Positions 28,915-40,079 of a stretch of DNA of 64,000 nucleotides are shown in pieces; within the stretch, counting starts at the first letter, position 1; each line of letters opens with the position of its first letter. This DNA is from Rostratula benghalensis (lineage: Eukaryota > Chordata > Aves > Charadriiformes > Rostratulidae): positions 1,572,426-1,636,425 of the forward strand of contig VXAI01000082.1 in assembly GCA_013399305.1 (NCBI GenBank), given 5' to 3'. The position numbers were made by a program, and so were the translations under genes. The notes beneath the pieces are model-generated. The model saw only the letters and a program-made list of their open reading frames with translations, was not told the origin of the DNA and searched no databases.

Positions 28915-29075
28915 ATTGTTTATATAGCACTTCACATGTTCAAAGTACTATGAGATATCAGCCACCACTACACTTTTATGAGGCTGTAAGTATTACCCAC
29001 TAAACATTAGGGTTCAAATGACTTGCTCTTGATCAAAAGAAACTTGGTGCAGCAGGGCTGTAATTATTTGAATTT
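28915..29075 (-). repeat. Possible MIR/L2/L3-type ancient repeat
   Basis: Diverged block in the order of an antisense CORE/MIR or L2/L3 3' region: ATAGCACTTCACATGTTCAA, then ATGAGGCTGTAAGTATTACC (28977 on), AATGACTTGCTCTTGATCAA (29017 on) and GCAGCAGGGCTGTAATT. The equivalent conserved words in this repeat class are GCACTTTACA, ATGAGGTAGGTATTA and GACTTGCCCAAGGTCA. Identity is modest and there are gaps. It sits directly left of the 29.3-kb CR1. Confidence 0.4.
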
Positions 29076-29276
29076 GGTAGTTCTCACAGTCCATTCCTAT
29101 GGTGATTCAGAAAGATGAGGGGGATGGTATATTAAAGCCAGTTGCTACTTCACTCTGCTCTGGTAATGAGGTACAGACAACGGAGAATCCCTAAGATCAC
29201 TTGGACTCAAACAGCACTTATTCTGGTAACTTCTAAAAAGAATTAAAAATCAAAAGCACAAAACAAAGTGTTTTAA

Positions 29277-29790
29277 AATCATAGAATAGTTTGAGTTGAA
29301 GGAATATTTAAAAGCTCTCCAGTCTAACATCCCTGCAATGAGCAGGGACATCTTCAACTGGTTGCTCAGAGCCCTGCCCACCCTGACCTTGAATGTTTCC
29401 AGGGATGGGGCATCTACCACCTCTTTGAATAATCCATTGGAGCGTTTCACCACCCTCATTGTAAAAAATGTCTTCCTTATATCTAGCCTAAATCTAGCCT
29501 CTCAGTATAAAACTATTACCCTTTGCCCTGCTAAAAGGCTTGTTCCTTTCTTTCCTTTAGGCCCCCATTAAGTACTGAAAGGTTGCAATAAGGTCTCCCT
29601 AGAGCTTCTCTTCCTCAGGCTGAATAACCTCAACCCTCTCAACCTGTCCTTATAGGAAAGGTGTTCCATCTGTCTGAAAAGTCTCAGGCATATTTTTCTG
29701 AACATATGCATTTCGTGTAGTCACTACGAAGACAGTGACCAAACTGTACTGAAATACTCCAAAAATCTTAAGGTGGGTGTACCTATTCAT
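29277..29790 (-). repeat. CR1 LINE, 5'-truncated, antisense
   Basis: CR1 retrotransposon 3' portion inserted in reverse. Read on +, it opens with the complement of the CR1 terminus (ATCATAGAATAGTTTGAGTT) and continues through characteristic blocks: GCAATGAGCAGGGACATCTT (29335 on), GGTTGCTCAGAGCCCTGCCC (29360 on), the CCAGGGATGGGGCATC block (29399 on) and CACCACCCTCATTGTAAAAA. A recognisable GTACTGAAATACTCCAA block near 29742 suggests it runs to about 29.79 kb. Small indels and substitutions make it non-coding. It ends in 3' UTR plus the last part of ORF2; the reverse-transcriptase core is absent. Confidence 0.93.
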
Positions 29791-32513
29791 TCTGAAGTCA
29801 TCTGTTTCTTTGTTTTTAAAGGAAGAGGCTAAGTAAGAAGTTAAAAGTAATCAGCCCATTTTATGCAGGTAAAGAACTACAATCTGTTGCATAACACTTA
29901 AGTACAGGAGGACTTCACTGCTTTTAGAAATATAGAATATTTTTATTCCCCATTTTTATACATACTTTCATTCTTTGAAAATTCTATTGCTATGCTGACA
30001 TTTGTAAGTCTAGCCTCAAAATACCAAGTCTCCATTCCCATAAAATAAATACAAAGACAATGTTGAAAAAAACTGTCTGAATCCACAGTCTTGGTACATA
30101 TGACAAGCAAATAAATACTTGACATAAACACTAAAGAGGATACGTCCTGAAGATTACTCTCTTTATAATTGAAAACACTTACTGCAGAATTAACACCACT
30201 GAGATTGAAGACAGAGACAGTAAGAAAACTTTTATCCTCTGTCTTTCCATCCAGCCCTCATCCTGTCATACAATATTGTCTTTCCCACATCATACATGAA
30301 ACTGTACGCAGCCTTGGTTTCCAAACACACCATATGTTTTCTAGGTGCAGCTTCAGTTATTGGCATTAGAACCTTACCGCAGGATCCCACGAGAAAGAGA
30401 TAATACTACTAAGACAAAAATGTAGACCCTTACACGCAATTCATATTCATCAAAGAAGAAAAGGATGCCCATTCAAGACTATCAGAGGAAGGAGGAGGGT
30501 AAGAAATTCCCTTCAAAGACAGTAATGACTGTGGAGAATTACTAACAAAACCTTTTGTTAGTTGAGTTGATTGTGTTTCTCTTAATATTTTCACCACCTA
30601 TTGTATAACTTCCATTTGACATTTTTTGGGTAAAGGCCACACGGAACTTTATGCCAGACTGCATTTGCAATTTCTACTGTTTCGATTTACATAGCCTGAA
30701 AAGCTGAATTACTGAGATATTTGATAAAATATTAAATTTTAAGCATAATGTCAGTAGGTGAGCATTACTTCACTGATATTAATGTAAGAAGCAGTTACTT
30801 CATCTGCTGATCTAAAGAACAGATGTTTACATATGATTTATGGACACAGAAATATGTGCATATCTTCCATAAATAACAATGTGCTCCTGTAACAAAGAGC
30901 GGAGAATTGTCATCCAAAAGGCTGAGAAACTGCAGGCAGTATTAGAATTTATTCACCTATTTCTTGACTTTACATAAAAAGCAAGGCATATAGGTCCAGT
31001 ACCACAATCCTTTATGTTGGAAAAGCTCTTACAGTTTCAAACAGGACTAACAACAGGAAGTACTAACTTACAGACTCAGCCTCAATAGCTCAGATACAGA
31101 AGTCTGTATAGAATGCATGAATGCCCTCATGATTTATTTAATAAGATTAACAATTTTTGCGAGTTTTGAGGTACAATAAACCTAAAGCTGTACAAAAAGC
31201 CAATATCACCCTGGGTATTTTTACGTTAAATTTTGGGTTGGAAATGTCTTTAATAACAAAATTTAACAAAATGCTAATCGGGTAAAATTCTAACAGGCAA
31301 AGCATAGTTTTGAACTCTGCAATTAAATTATTTCTGGAAGTGCAATCAACTACTTGATTGAACTAATATCATTGCTGCTCCTCACATTTGTTCTGTTCTT
31401 AAATTAGCTTGGCTAATCAGCACCTCACCTCTTAGCTTCCATTGTGGACATGTAATATTATCTGATAGGTTTAATTTCAAGAGCAGTCAAATTTTGGACA
31501 GCAGAACTGCTAAAAAACTTAGCCAAAGGCTACAGACACACAAACTAGCACACTTGGAGATGTCCTAGTTTCTGGGCCAGTAGAATTCTGATAGGACTCA
31601 ACAAACTGCAGATAGTTCTGTGATGGCTATGTGTGTTAAACATGTTTCAAATAAGTTTAAAACACAGCGAAGATATTTCTCCCCCCTCTTATTTAATGAG
31701 AAAAAAGCAGGACTATTATGCATAATTTTAGATTTCTTCATATCATAACAAACATAAAGCAGCCTTACAGAATGCAGAATTTAAACAAAGCAATCAAAAC
31801 TTTCCCTCCTCTCTCAGGCTAGCATGCACTAGAATTTCAACATGCTGCTATTTTGCCCTAGAGATGGCTGCAGTACAGTAAATGATGAAATACTCCCTAA
31901 ACGATCTTTGTTTTCCAGCAGAGGTTTACAAATATTTTTCCATAGATTGGAGGCAATATGAAAACATTGTGATTTTAGTTGGGTTTCTAGACAAACCTTT
32001 GACATTAGAAGTACTGTATTAATAATCATTAGACAATGCTATACTCCAATGCACTGCAGAAACAACTGTAGTTAGTGTTTGTAGACTACAGTTAAGAGTC
32101 TTAGACTACAATGAAGGTTATCGGATTCATTCTGTTCTTAAAGTTTTTACCACCAAAAAACCCCAAACCCCACTTGATTTTGGAGAAAAAAGGACTTCCT
32201 CTTGATAGCTACACAGAGTTTTTACTTCCTGCACATAAATCCAAGTCATCAAAGAATAAATTGAATCTTTAATAACTACAGTGAGATGGATTTAATTCCT
32301 TTTGGTAGGAGCATAGCAGTGTCAATACTTATTGAGATTTAGTATTAGTACTAATTTATTGCAGATAAAATGTCAATATAACATGAAAATTTGTCATTTG
32401 AAAAAGTTTTTATTATAAAGCTGAGCACACAACAAAAAATAGAGAAGGTGATAATAACTTATAGCTGATCATTCTACTTCACTTTTTTTTTTTCCAGATG
32501 AGCATCCAGGTGC
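29791..32513. other. Noncoding DNA
   Basis: No feature recognised between the 29.3-kb CR1 and the hairpin repeat at 32.5 kb. Confidence 0.6.
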
Positions 32514-32590
32514 CAGCTGGTGTAAACGCAGATGCCACTGACGTCAATGGAGCTGTGTCAGTTTACACTGGCTGAGAATCTGATCCCAAG
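32514..32590 (+). repeat. Ancient hairpin-forming interspersed repeat, copy 1
   Basis: Inverted repeat with arms CAGCTGGTGTAAAC (32514-32527) and GTTTACACTGGCTG (32561-32574), 12 of 14 positions complementary. The centre is itself a near-perfect palindrome, CCACTGACGTCAATGG (32535-32550). The tail GCTGAGAATCTGATCCC follows. This layout (GTGTAAA, then TCAATGGAG, then TTTACAC, then CTGAGnATCTG) resembles an old dispersed element seen in birds and other sauropsids. The copy at 42344-42423 shares the tail and the centre. It looks like a nonautonomous palindromic element (MITE-like) or the 3' end of an old retroelement; the family name is uncertain. Confidence 0.6.
32539..32546. promoter_or_regulatory. 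Perfect CRE palindrome (TGACGTCA)
   Basis: Full 8-bp consensus CREB/ATF site at the symmetric centre of the hairpin repeat at 32.5 kb, inside a 16-bp near-palindrome. The related copy at 42.38 kb has TTGATTTCAGTGG at the same place, so the site probably arose by substitution within the repeat. It lies 3.4 kb upstream of the miR-181 hairpins on the same strand. Occupancy or function cannot be judged from sequence, and an isolated 8-mer in 64 kb is not strong evidence. Confidence 0.3.
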
Positions 32591-35500
32591 TGTGTTGGTG
32601 CCATTTTTAGACACTGCCACTGGAATTCACTTTTGCAACACAATTAAAAATACATCCATGCATTGCATTTTTTTCCTGTCCCCAAGTGGAAGCCTGCTAG
32701 CAGACTGTGGGAGAGGGCAAGAGGGAAGTGGAAATAGCCAACAATTGTATCCAAGAGATAACTTTGCAATATGACTATTAACACTATTGTTCTGTTGCCT
32801 TCCTTATATACAAATGATATTTGCTTTCAAAAGGTCTTAACTCCACCTGCCAGCAAAGGAAAAAAGATGCTGTAAACCACAGAGAGTATTTACCACATAA
32901 ATATGTTAACTGTTTTAATCAGTGTATAATCTGAACAGGCTATTTTAATGCATCATTAGTGAAATTATCTAAAATTGTAATAAAGCCCCCCAAAACTGAG
33001 ATCTGCGTATTCCCCTCAGTATTTGTTCCTAAGTGATCTCAGTGCTGTACTAACAGTAAGATTGGTAAAAGTACTAAAACAGCTGTTTGAAGTAGTCTGC
33101 AAGCCAGACCTGTCCAACATCTATCATTTATATCTCATCATGTGGGGGAGGGAGAAGGAAGAAAGGAAGAGGTGGGGCAACAAGCAGCGCAGAGTAGTAC
33201 TTTGCAGCGCCAGCCACCATTTCTAAGGAGAGAGAGAAAGCTTTTATTATAGTTTTACATAAGGCAGCTGCTAAACATCAGTGTACTCTCTAACAGCTAC
33301 CAGTATTAACCAGTACGATGAAGTTGAATGTTAGTCTTTTGATTGAAGACATCAAGGTCAAAATGGAAAAGCTAATTAGAACTGAAGATGCAGTTCACAT
33401 ATCATTAAAGTAATTGTCTGTTTGTGCAGCACAACACCCATATCTTCAATATAGGTCAGGCCATCAAGAGGAAGAAAAAGACTGAAGACGAGATGCTCTA
33501 CTTCACACAGTTGCCCTCTGGAAGGACTGGCAAAGGCAGTCACTTAAATTAAGCACGGGTCATCAGACAAGATATCTAATCTATTCCTAAGACTGGCAGC
33601 TCTAGCAGTCCAAATCCCTATGGCCTTTACAGTGACACAACGAACTACTTCCTCATGTACCTCTGTCAATTCATGTTAGGTTCCATTTTTTTTAAGGCAA
33701 TATTTCATGTACACCACGACCCTATTGCTCATAGCAAGAAAGGTGTTTTGGTTTATTTATGACCTACTAACCTTAAATAAAATTAAAAAAAAAAATAATC
33801 ATACATCTAATCTGAATGTTCAAATAAGCCTGCAGATACGAAATATAATTTGAAATAAAGCTGGCATTTGTAACAGCTAGCTAAGCCCAGTGAGGGATTT
33901 TAAAAAAAAAATAAAATCCAGATGAGAGAAGATGAAAGCATTTTTACGCTGCATAACCTGCACACATCAAGAATCAAGGCTGGAGCTCAGGAGTACTCTA
34001 TTGTGGTTTTGTACTTACAAGTTTCAGCCTGCTTCAACAGACACTGGGTAACAAAGGGAATACTGAGGTTTTTCCATTATAGGTGGGGGCATAATAATAA
34101 CCTGTGAAAATAATTCCTTGTAAGATGCAATCCGCCCAGCTGCAAACTCTACATAACTCCTCTCCTTCTCCTACACCCCATTCTAACTGCCAGGTATCAG
34201 CCAGGCAAGACACCGTATTGAAATATGAAGTGACAGATGGAATCAGGGAATAAGAACATAGGAATAAATACTGAAAGAAAGAAATGGCATACAGAAAGAA
34301 AGCTTATAATAGGACGGATGTGAAACATGAGCGACCCTAAACCATAAAGTCTATTCATTTGGCTAGAACAACACTGAACAGATGCACAAAAGACTACTGA
34401 GTCGGAGAGCCTTATTCTCTCATCACGCACGCTGCTGTAAGGAAATCCTTTTGTAATATCCACATAATTTAACTGTGGGAAAGCCAGTAAAATAAATGGG
34501 GGAAAAACCCCCAAACCATAAAAATAATAATAATTAAAAAAAAGTTGACTGCCACATTTCATTAGAGTTCAGATATATTCACAATCACAGTGGCTTTCCT
34601 AAACAAAACACACCTCAACTACCTTAAAGAAGAATTACTTGATGCCAATAGGCTGTATAACTGACTCTTTTTCCTTTAGACATATTTGTTATCAAATACA
34701 GTTGAGTTGATGTAATAAAAACCTCTACATGCAGAGCAATTAGTTGTAAGAAACAGCTGGAACAAAGTCTTTGTAACGTTGTTTATTTACAAAATATATA
34801 CAGGCAGCACATTTACAACCTGAAGTCTTTTGGTGCTTGTTCCCTTTAGGCAAGTACCAACAAATCTAACAAAAAATACAACATTTATAATGACCTTTAA
34901 AATAATCAGAAATGGATGAGAGAATACAAGATATCTTTTACCAAAGGACTAATTAAACAAATAGCAATTCCTTTCTTGGAAGCCAATGAATCAGTCACAA
35001 TTTCAGAGCAGCAAGGTAAGCATGGACCTAGCAAAAAAGAATTCAGACAGCTGCAAGACCACCTTCTGCAGGAGAACTTGCTCTCGAATGCAAATAAGGT
35101 AAAATTCCTAGGTTACCATGTTTTGTCTTGTGATCCAGCCGCTAGTACCCCTTCCCCTACAACACAAAAGTTGTGATATAGGTGTGTTTTTTTAATTTTT
35201 ACTTATTCATTTCAATGATGAGGATAATTAAGTTGGAAAACTCAGAAAGTTAAAAGAATGTGTTGTGCTACTGTGTAAATCTTTAAGAATAAGTACTTTA
35301 CTGTGTGATAACCAACTTCTGGATATGGGCAGCATGCTGCTACCTAAAAAAATATATGAAAAGAAATTTAGGTCACCATATGCCTTTTTTTCCTCCTAAA
35401 AACTATAACAGGTTCTGCATGTATAACAATTTGTAAGGGAAAAAGGCCTTCTGCCTCTACAATTCATTGATAAATTAAGCATTCTTAAAAGTACATGTAG

Positions 35501-35951
35501 TTTTCATCATTCCTAAGCAAGTTTAAATCCAACTGAACCATGTCAGCAAAAGAAATTTTACTCAGTTGGGCAATCTGTAATTGGCAACATTAGTTGGTAT
35601 AACTCTCAGCCAGCTCTCTTCATATATGGGATCTTGTGCTTTGTTTTGCTATAAAATTCAGTTTTGTGAAATTACAACAATAAATCCACTTGTGCCTGGA
35701 TCCCCAACCTATATTGTTAATGCCTGAATAAGTGAAACATCTTTTCTTTTCATAGAGAGAAGTTTGGAAAACTGCCAGCTCCTTGCATGAAGACTGAAAT
35801 AAGACGGGCAGAGAAGGGTATTGGTGTTGGTAAGAGAAAAGTGGCTGAAATATCATCATCTGTATGATTAAAATCACTGTGTGAATTTTCATTTCCCTCC
35901 CCTCCTTTCAGACATTTGAGGATGCTGTCAAGTCAATGGAGTTCTGTTGTA
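32591..35951. other. Noncoding DNA upstream of the miR-181 cluster
   Basis: No coding exon. If the hairpins derive from a + strand host RNA, its upstream exons or promoter could lie here. A donor-like AAG/GTAAGC is at 35013-35018 and an octamer ATGCAAAT at 35088-35095; neither is sufficient to call an exon or promoter. 33140-33180 is a G-rich purine patch. Confidence 0.55.
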
Positions 35952-36042
35952 GTGGTTGCTTCAGTGAACATTCAACGCTGTCGGTGAGTTTGGAATTAAA
36001 GTGAAAACCATCGACCGTTGATTGTACCCTCCAGCTAACCAT
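35952..36042 (+). ncRNA. MIR181A1: microRNA precursor mir-181a-1
   Basis: Hairpin precursor of miR-181a. The 5p mature arm lies at 35967-35989 (begins AACATTCAACGCTGTCGG; seed ACATTCA) and the 3p passenger arm at 36007-36028 (ACCATCGACCGTTGATTG...). A short loop rich in A and G separates them. The lower stem closes with GGTT (35954-35957) pairing with AACC (36037-36040). Known of the family: processed by Drosha and Dicer, loaded into Argonaute, and represses mRNAs in lymphocyte development, neural tissue and muscle differentiation. The 5p arm is as I remember the vertebrate mature sequence. The 3p arm carries the CGACCGTTGATTG typical of the -1 paralogue rather than mir-181a-2. About 105 bp separate its stem from that of mir-181b-1, so both probably come from one primary transcript. 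Promoter and host exons are not identified. Recognition is by recall, not alignment. Confidence 0.97.
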
Positions 36043-36146
36043 CCTCCTCCTTACTTCATGCTTTCAGGCCTTAACACCGAAGATAACAACCTAACCGTCA
36101 CATGATGTTTCTCCTCTACTCTGACAAGCTTTACCAAAAAAAAAAA

Positions 36147-36225
36147 GGTCACAATCAACATTCATTGCTGTCGGTGGGTTTAACTATGTGGACAAGCTCA
36201 CTGAACAATGAATGCAACTGTGGCC
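36147..36225 (+). ncRNA. MIR181B1: microRNA precursor mir-181b-1
   Basis: Second hairpin of the cluster, same strand as mir-181a-1. The 5p mature arm is at 36157-36179 (begins AACATTCATTGCTGTCGG; same seed ACATTCA as miR-181a). The 3p arm is at 36197-36217 (CTCACTGAACAATGAATGCA), the form found in mir-181b-1. The lower stem pairs GGTCACA (36147-36153) with TGTGGCC (36219-36225), with one G-T wobble. The loop reads TTAACTATGTGGACAAG, close to the human loop as I recall it. Sharing a seed with its neighbour, it should hit largely the same targets. A run of 11 A (36136-36146) abuts the 5' base of the stem. The true precursor probably extends about 10-20 nt further on each side than the paired limits given here. 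Confidence 0.97.
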
Positions 36226-39200
36226 CCACATTTTACAGTTGCCATTGAGAGGAACATCAACTCTGAAAGCAGTAGTGAGAAGCAAACACTTCTTATAGGC
36301 TATAAAAAAACCCAGTTGGGAATATTAACTTTTTGCTCAGTTGTTTTTAGACTGTGTTTAACTTAGATGACTAGAAAAAAACACCTCACTACCTTTTTCT
36401 GGAATATTGTGCTCCCAGGGTTCAGCGTCATTGAAACTGTGAAAATGGAAATAAATAACAACATGGGGAACTTTGTGTATATTCACTCCTGAGGACTCTG
36501 AGCATTAGAGGAAAGAATATTTAAATTTAATTTTAATTAGGTGATATGGAATATTTTAAAAATTTCTTACAATGCTTGTCACAGCAAACACACATGGGAA
36601 CCAGAGTTCAAAGATGTAGATAAAATATATCAAACAGAATTATTTAAGTTTTCATTAAACTGATTTTAAGCACCTAAATAAATGTTATTAGACAGCAAAT
36701 GCTATTATATTTGCCTTATTTAGGAATCTGGAGGATGATAAACAAATGTATATCCAGTAATAATAATGGAACGGTAGTTGAATTGTAAAATTACTGTATA
36801 CGTTGCATAACTATGTCACACTCTCAGTATTACTTATAGTAATGAGAAAATAAAAGTGTAACTAAAGCTCAGAATTTTGTCTTTATTTCTTTATGACTCT
36901 TTATTGACCTGGTCAGACACACAGATGGACCAGTTTACATTTCTCGCATTACACAGTCATCTAAGGTAAGTTCAGCCCCTAGACTTAGTGCAACTCAGAT
37001 ATCCTGGGGTAGGAATTGCTACGAAAAGTAAGGCAATCACACAACATTCTGGTTGTTCCTCCTCATAACAGCGGGTCTGTTAACATTACTTCAGTCTGAT
37101 TGTTTACAACAGTTACAAAGGAGTTGTGTACTGTGCTTGTTTTATCCATGTTTCACCATGGATGAACAGGACACAAGCATCAAAGCAGTTGACTCTTGAA
37201 CTTTGTGTTACCAGTCTGCTTAAATGATAAAAGTATAGTTCAGTCCTGACAGAGATCAGTCCTCAATCCTGTACGACTGATATTTCTAGGAAAAAATAAA
37301 AGTAAAAAATTAGTTCCTCAAAGACATAACCCCACTAACAAATTAAATCCTGGAGTTGTTTGGACAGTACTTAAGATTGATGTTCAGGAGGACTATATTT
37401 TTTCCTAGCAATATTTACTAGAGAACCACTCATAGGGTCTATTACTCACTGAATACTGTTGTGGCCAGACAGCAAAATTAAGTATCAAAAGGAAGGGTTG
37501 CTATGTGTGACTTTCTCTGAAACACTGTTCAAAGATAAGCCTGTTTCTTTAAGTTCATTCATTTCTACAAGACTGGGAACTTGAATTGCTACCAACTTAC
37601 ATATTGCAGACAGATAAAGATCATATTAAAAGCAGGAGTCAAAGCTGTGTATTCTAAGAGAAAATGTCAAATTAGGTTGTAGCTACTATGTTCTTGCAAC
37701 AGTAAGAATCAAGGCTATTTACTAGAACTTAAAAAACAGGTCTCATTTCTGCAATACATTATTAATGTTACTTAAAGTTGTGTTATGTACTTTTAACAGG
37801 AAACACTAATTGAAATAGAAGATTCTGGAATTTGGCTACACTGGAAAGCAGCAGTGTCTTGGAACATGTGTGGTTTCTGTATATGTATTTTTCCATGCTA
37901 ACTGGTAATGTCTGAACAATTAGTACTGGGGGGACAGATTTCCATGCAGAAAAAAAGACTAAGTTATATCATTTGCTAAGGTAGTACTGTTTTTCCCTAA
38001 TTTCTATAACAATTTTGTTTCATACACTTCCTAAATACTAAATAGCAACAATTCATACCCTACCAGAACAGGCTGCAGAAACCTCAGCCAGCATTAACGT
38101 AGGCACAGATAATCAGCCCACACCCAGTATAAATATAAAACGAATATTTTCACCTGGACTGCAAGTTTTTGATAGTTTCTGAAGAACAGACCATGCAGCG
38201 ATGGCCTCTTTTAACAATGTATAGTATAACATCAGTTATTTTAGTGACATCGTGTTTTAACAGCAATAGGAAAATGTCTTCTTAGTGTACAGATATATAA
38301 TATTTCATACAACAACTTCTACGGACTAGTAATTTCCAGAATGCTCATTAGAAAAACAATACCATTATTCCACACCCCACAAGGGATGCTGGCTCACGCA
38401 TGTCTTTCCTCACTCTCTAAAGCCACAGAACAATCCCATTTTGGTAATGGTCATTGTGAAATACTGTGGAAAGGTTTCATGGTCATTTTCATGTGTTTTT
38501 GTTAATATAATACATATGTACTCAGTGCAATGCCCACAGGCCATAGAGACATTCTAGAAAATTGCTCTTCAGTGTCATTGCAAATAATTCACTCGCAAGT
38601 GAATTCACTCGTCAAGCATATCAGAGTTGCAATAAACACAATGAACCTTGACATAATAGGAGTGCTAGTTCTACAGCAGCAGAGAAGGAAGATACTTTCC
38701 ACACAAGAGATCAGTTGGGGTTCCTCAGGACACAAAAGACTGTGCTTGAAGACAGCAGAGGTGGCAATAGGGGCTTTTTATAAAGTTCGGAGTTGTTGGG
38801 GTTTTTTGAAAACCCTGAACCTCTAAATATTCAGTATTTTTTTTCCTGAATACTGGCATAAGTTGGATCAAAACATCTAACCCAACAGTTTCTGCATCAA
38901 GTCTGTAACTTCTGTTTAGCTAGCACAGGACACTCAAATTTACTTCTACACATCAAAGAATTCCCATGAGCGCAATAAGTCTGTGATATTCAGGACCACG
39001 TAGGAAGAATGTTTGATGTACTTTTTGGTACAGCCTAACACCACCATAATAATATCTCTTGCTTTACAGATGGTAAAGTGGCATACAGTAAATTAAAGAG
39101 TTAAATATAGAAGCAGTATATAAGCGAACTGGAAGCAGTATGTAGATGATCTTGCACTCCAATCATGTGTATTTCTGGGAATAAAAGAATGATCCTGTAA

Positions 39201-40079
39201 TCCTGACTTTTGCCTAATGCAAACACCAGGTTTCTCTTGCTGACCACCCGCTTTTTCTTTTCCTCTGATGTTTATTTTAGTTTCTTGCCAAAGTTACAAT
39301 GAAAACCAATATTTTTTAAGCACTTGCATGGTGACATGCACTCCAGATGAATTAACTTTTCTATCTTGCTCTTTCTTTTATTAAAGTTCTTATAATTTTG
39401 TCTTAATTTTTTGCTTTTTTTTCTCTCCAGTCTTCCTGTGCATCCTCCTGAAGTGCAAGTGCCAGAAACATAGACCACATTCCAAACAGCCCAGCCTAGG
39501 CTAGCTGAAATAGTCCAATGCCTCCTTATTTTACAAGCGATCACTGATCCTTTTCAGCCAAAAATAGCATTTGTAATGGCACTACACAGTTAACACATTT
39601 AAATTTGTCTAACATTATTCCACAGATACATAAGTGTCCACAAGTTCTTTCCTAGCTTGAAATAGATTATTTCATCCCCTTGAAATGCAGCACTTGCAGC
39701 TTTTGGAACTGAAGAGAGATTTTTTCTGAAATATAGCACCTCCTCCTCCCCACTTCTCCCCTCACTGTCCCCCCCAGATCACTAAGGTTTTGAAACATAG
39801 AAACCATGGCAGCACATTATAGTAGGAATGAATTTCAAATACAAGCAGAATCCTATTGTGATTTAGTAAAAAAAAAATCTAAATTTGTCATTGTGTTTAA
39901 TTTCTCCCCTGATTAATTTGATTTTAAAAGTACAGACTGCAAAAAGGGAGAATAGAAAGAAAAAAATACAAAACCAGCAAGAGTTTCATGAGTTTAGAAA
40001 AACCCAATGTTTCTTCTCATATGTAAATTAGGTGTATATTCAAGGTGCGTAGACATAAGAGAACTTAAAGAATCTTTAA
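36226..40079. other. Noncoding DNA downstream of the miR-181 cluster
   Basis: No coding exon or transposon recognised. The rest of the primary miR-181 transcript would cross at least its left part. AATAAA-like words are frequent, as expected in AT-rich DNA, and none can be singled out as the 3' end. Confidence 0.55.
39748..39775 (-). other. Candidate G-quadruplex (minus strand)
   Basis: On + the runs are CCCC, CCCC and a C7 tract separated by 6- and 7-base loops. Splitting the C7 as CCC-C-CCC gives four runs, so the minus strand fits the G3+N1-7 rule. Confidence 0.5.

Noticed and set aside
33480..33730. Possible old CR1 3' region
   Set aside because: Vague likeness to CR1 word order, without any distinctive block of more than ten bases.
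34197..34562. 121-codon minus-strand frame (hydrophobic) as a membrane protein
   Set aside because: Low-complexity AT-rich DNA yields F/Y/I-rich frames; no domain, no flanking exon signals and no family resemblance.
34916..35176. 86-codon frame as a coding exon upstream of miR-181
   Set aside because: No homology recognised. The donor-like GTAAGC falls inside it, but no matching acceptor or phase evidence supports it.
35935..35946. GTCAATGGAG next to mir-181a as a third copy of the hairpin repeat
   Set aside because: Only about 12 bases match the repeat centre; no arms or tail are present, so chance similarity is simpler.
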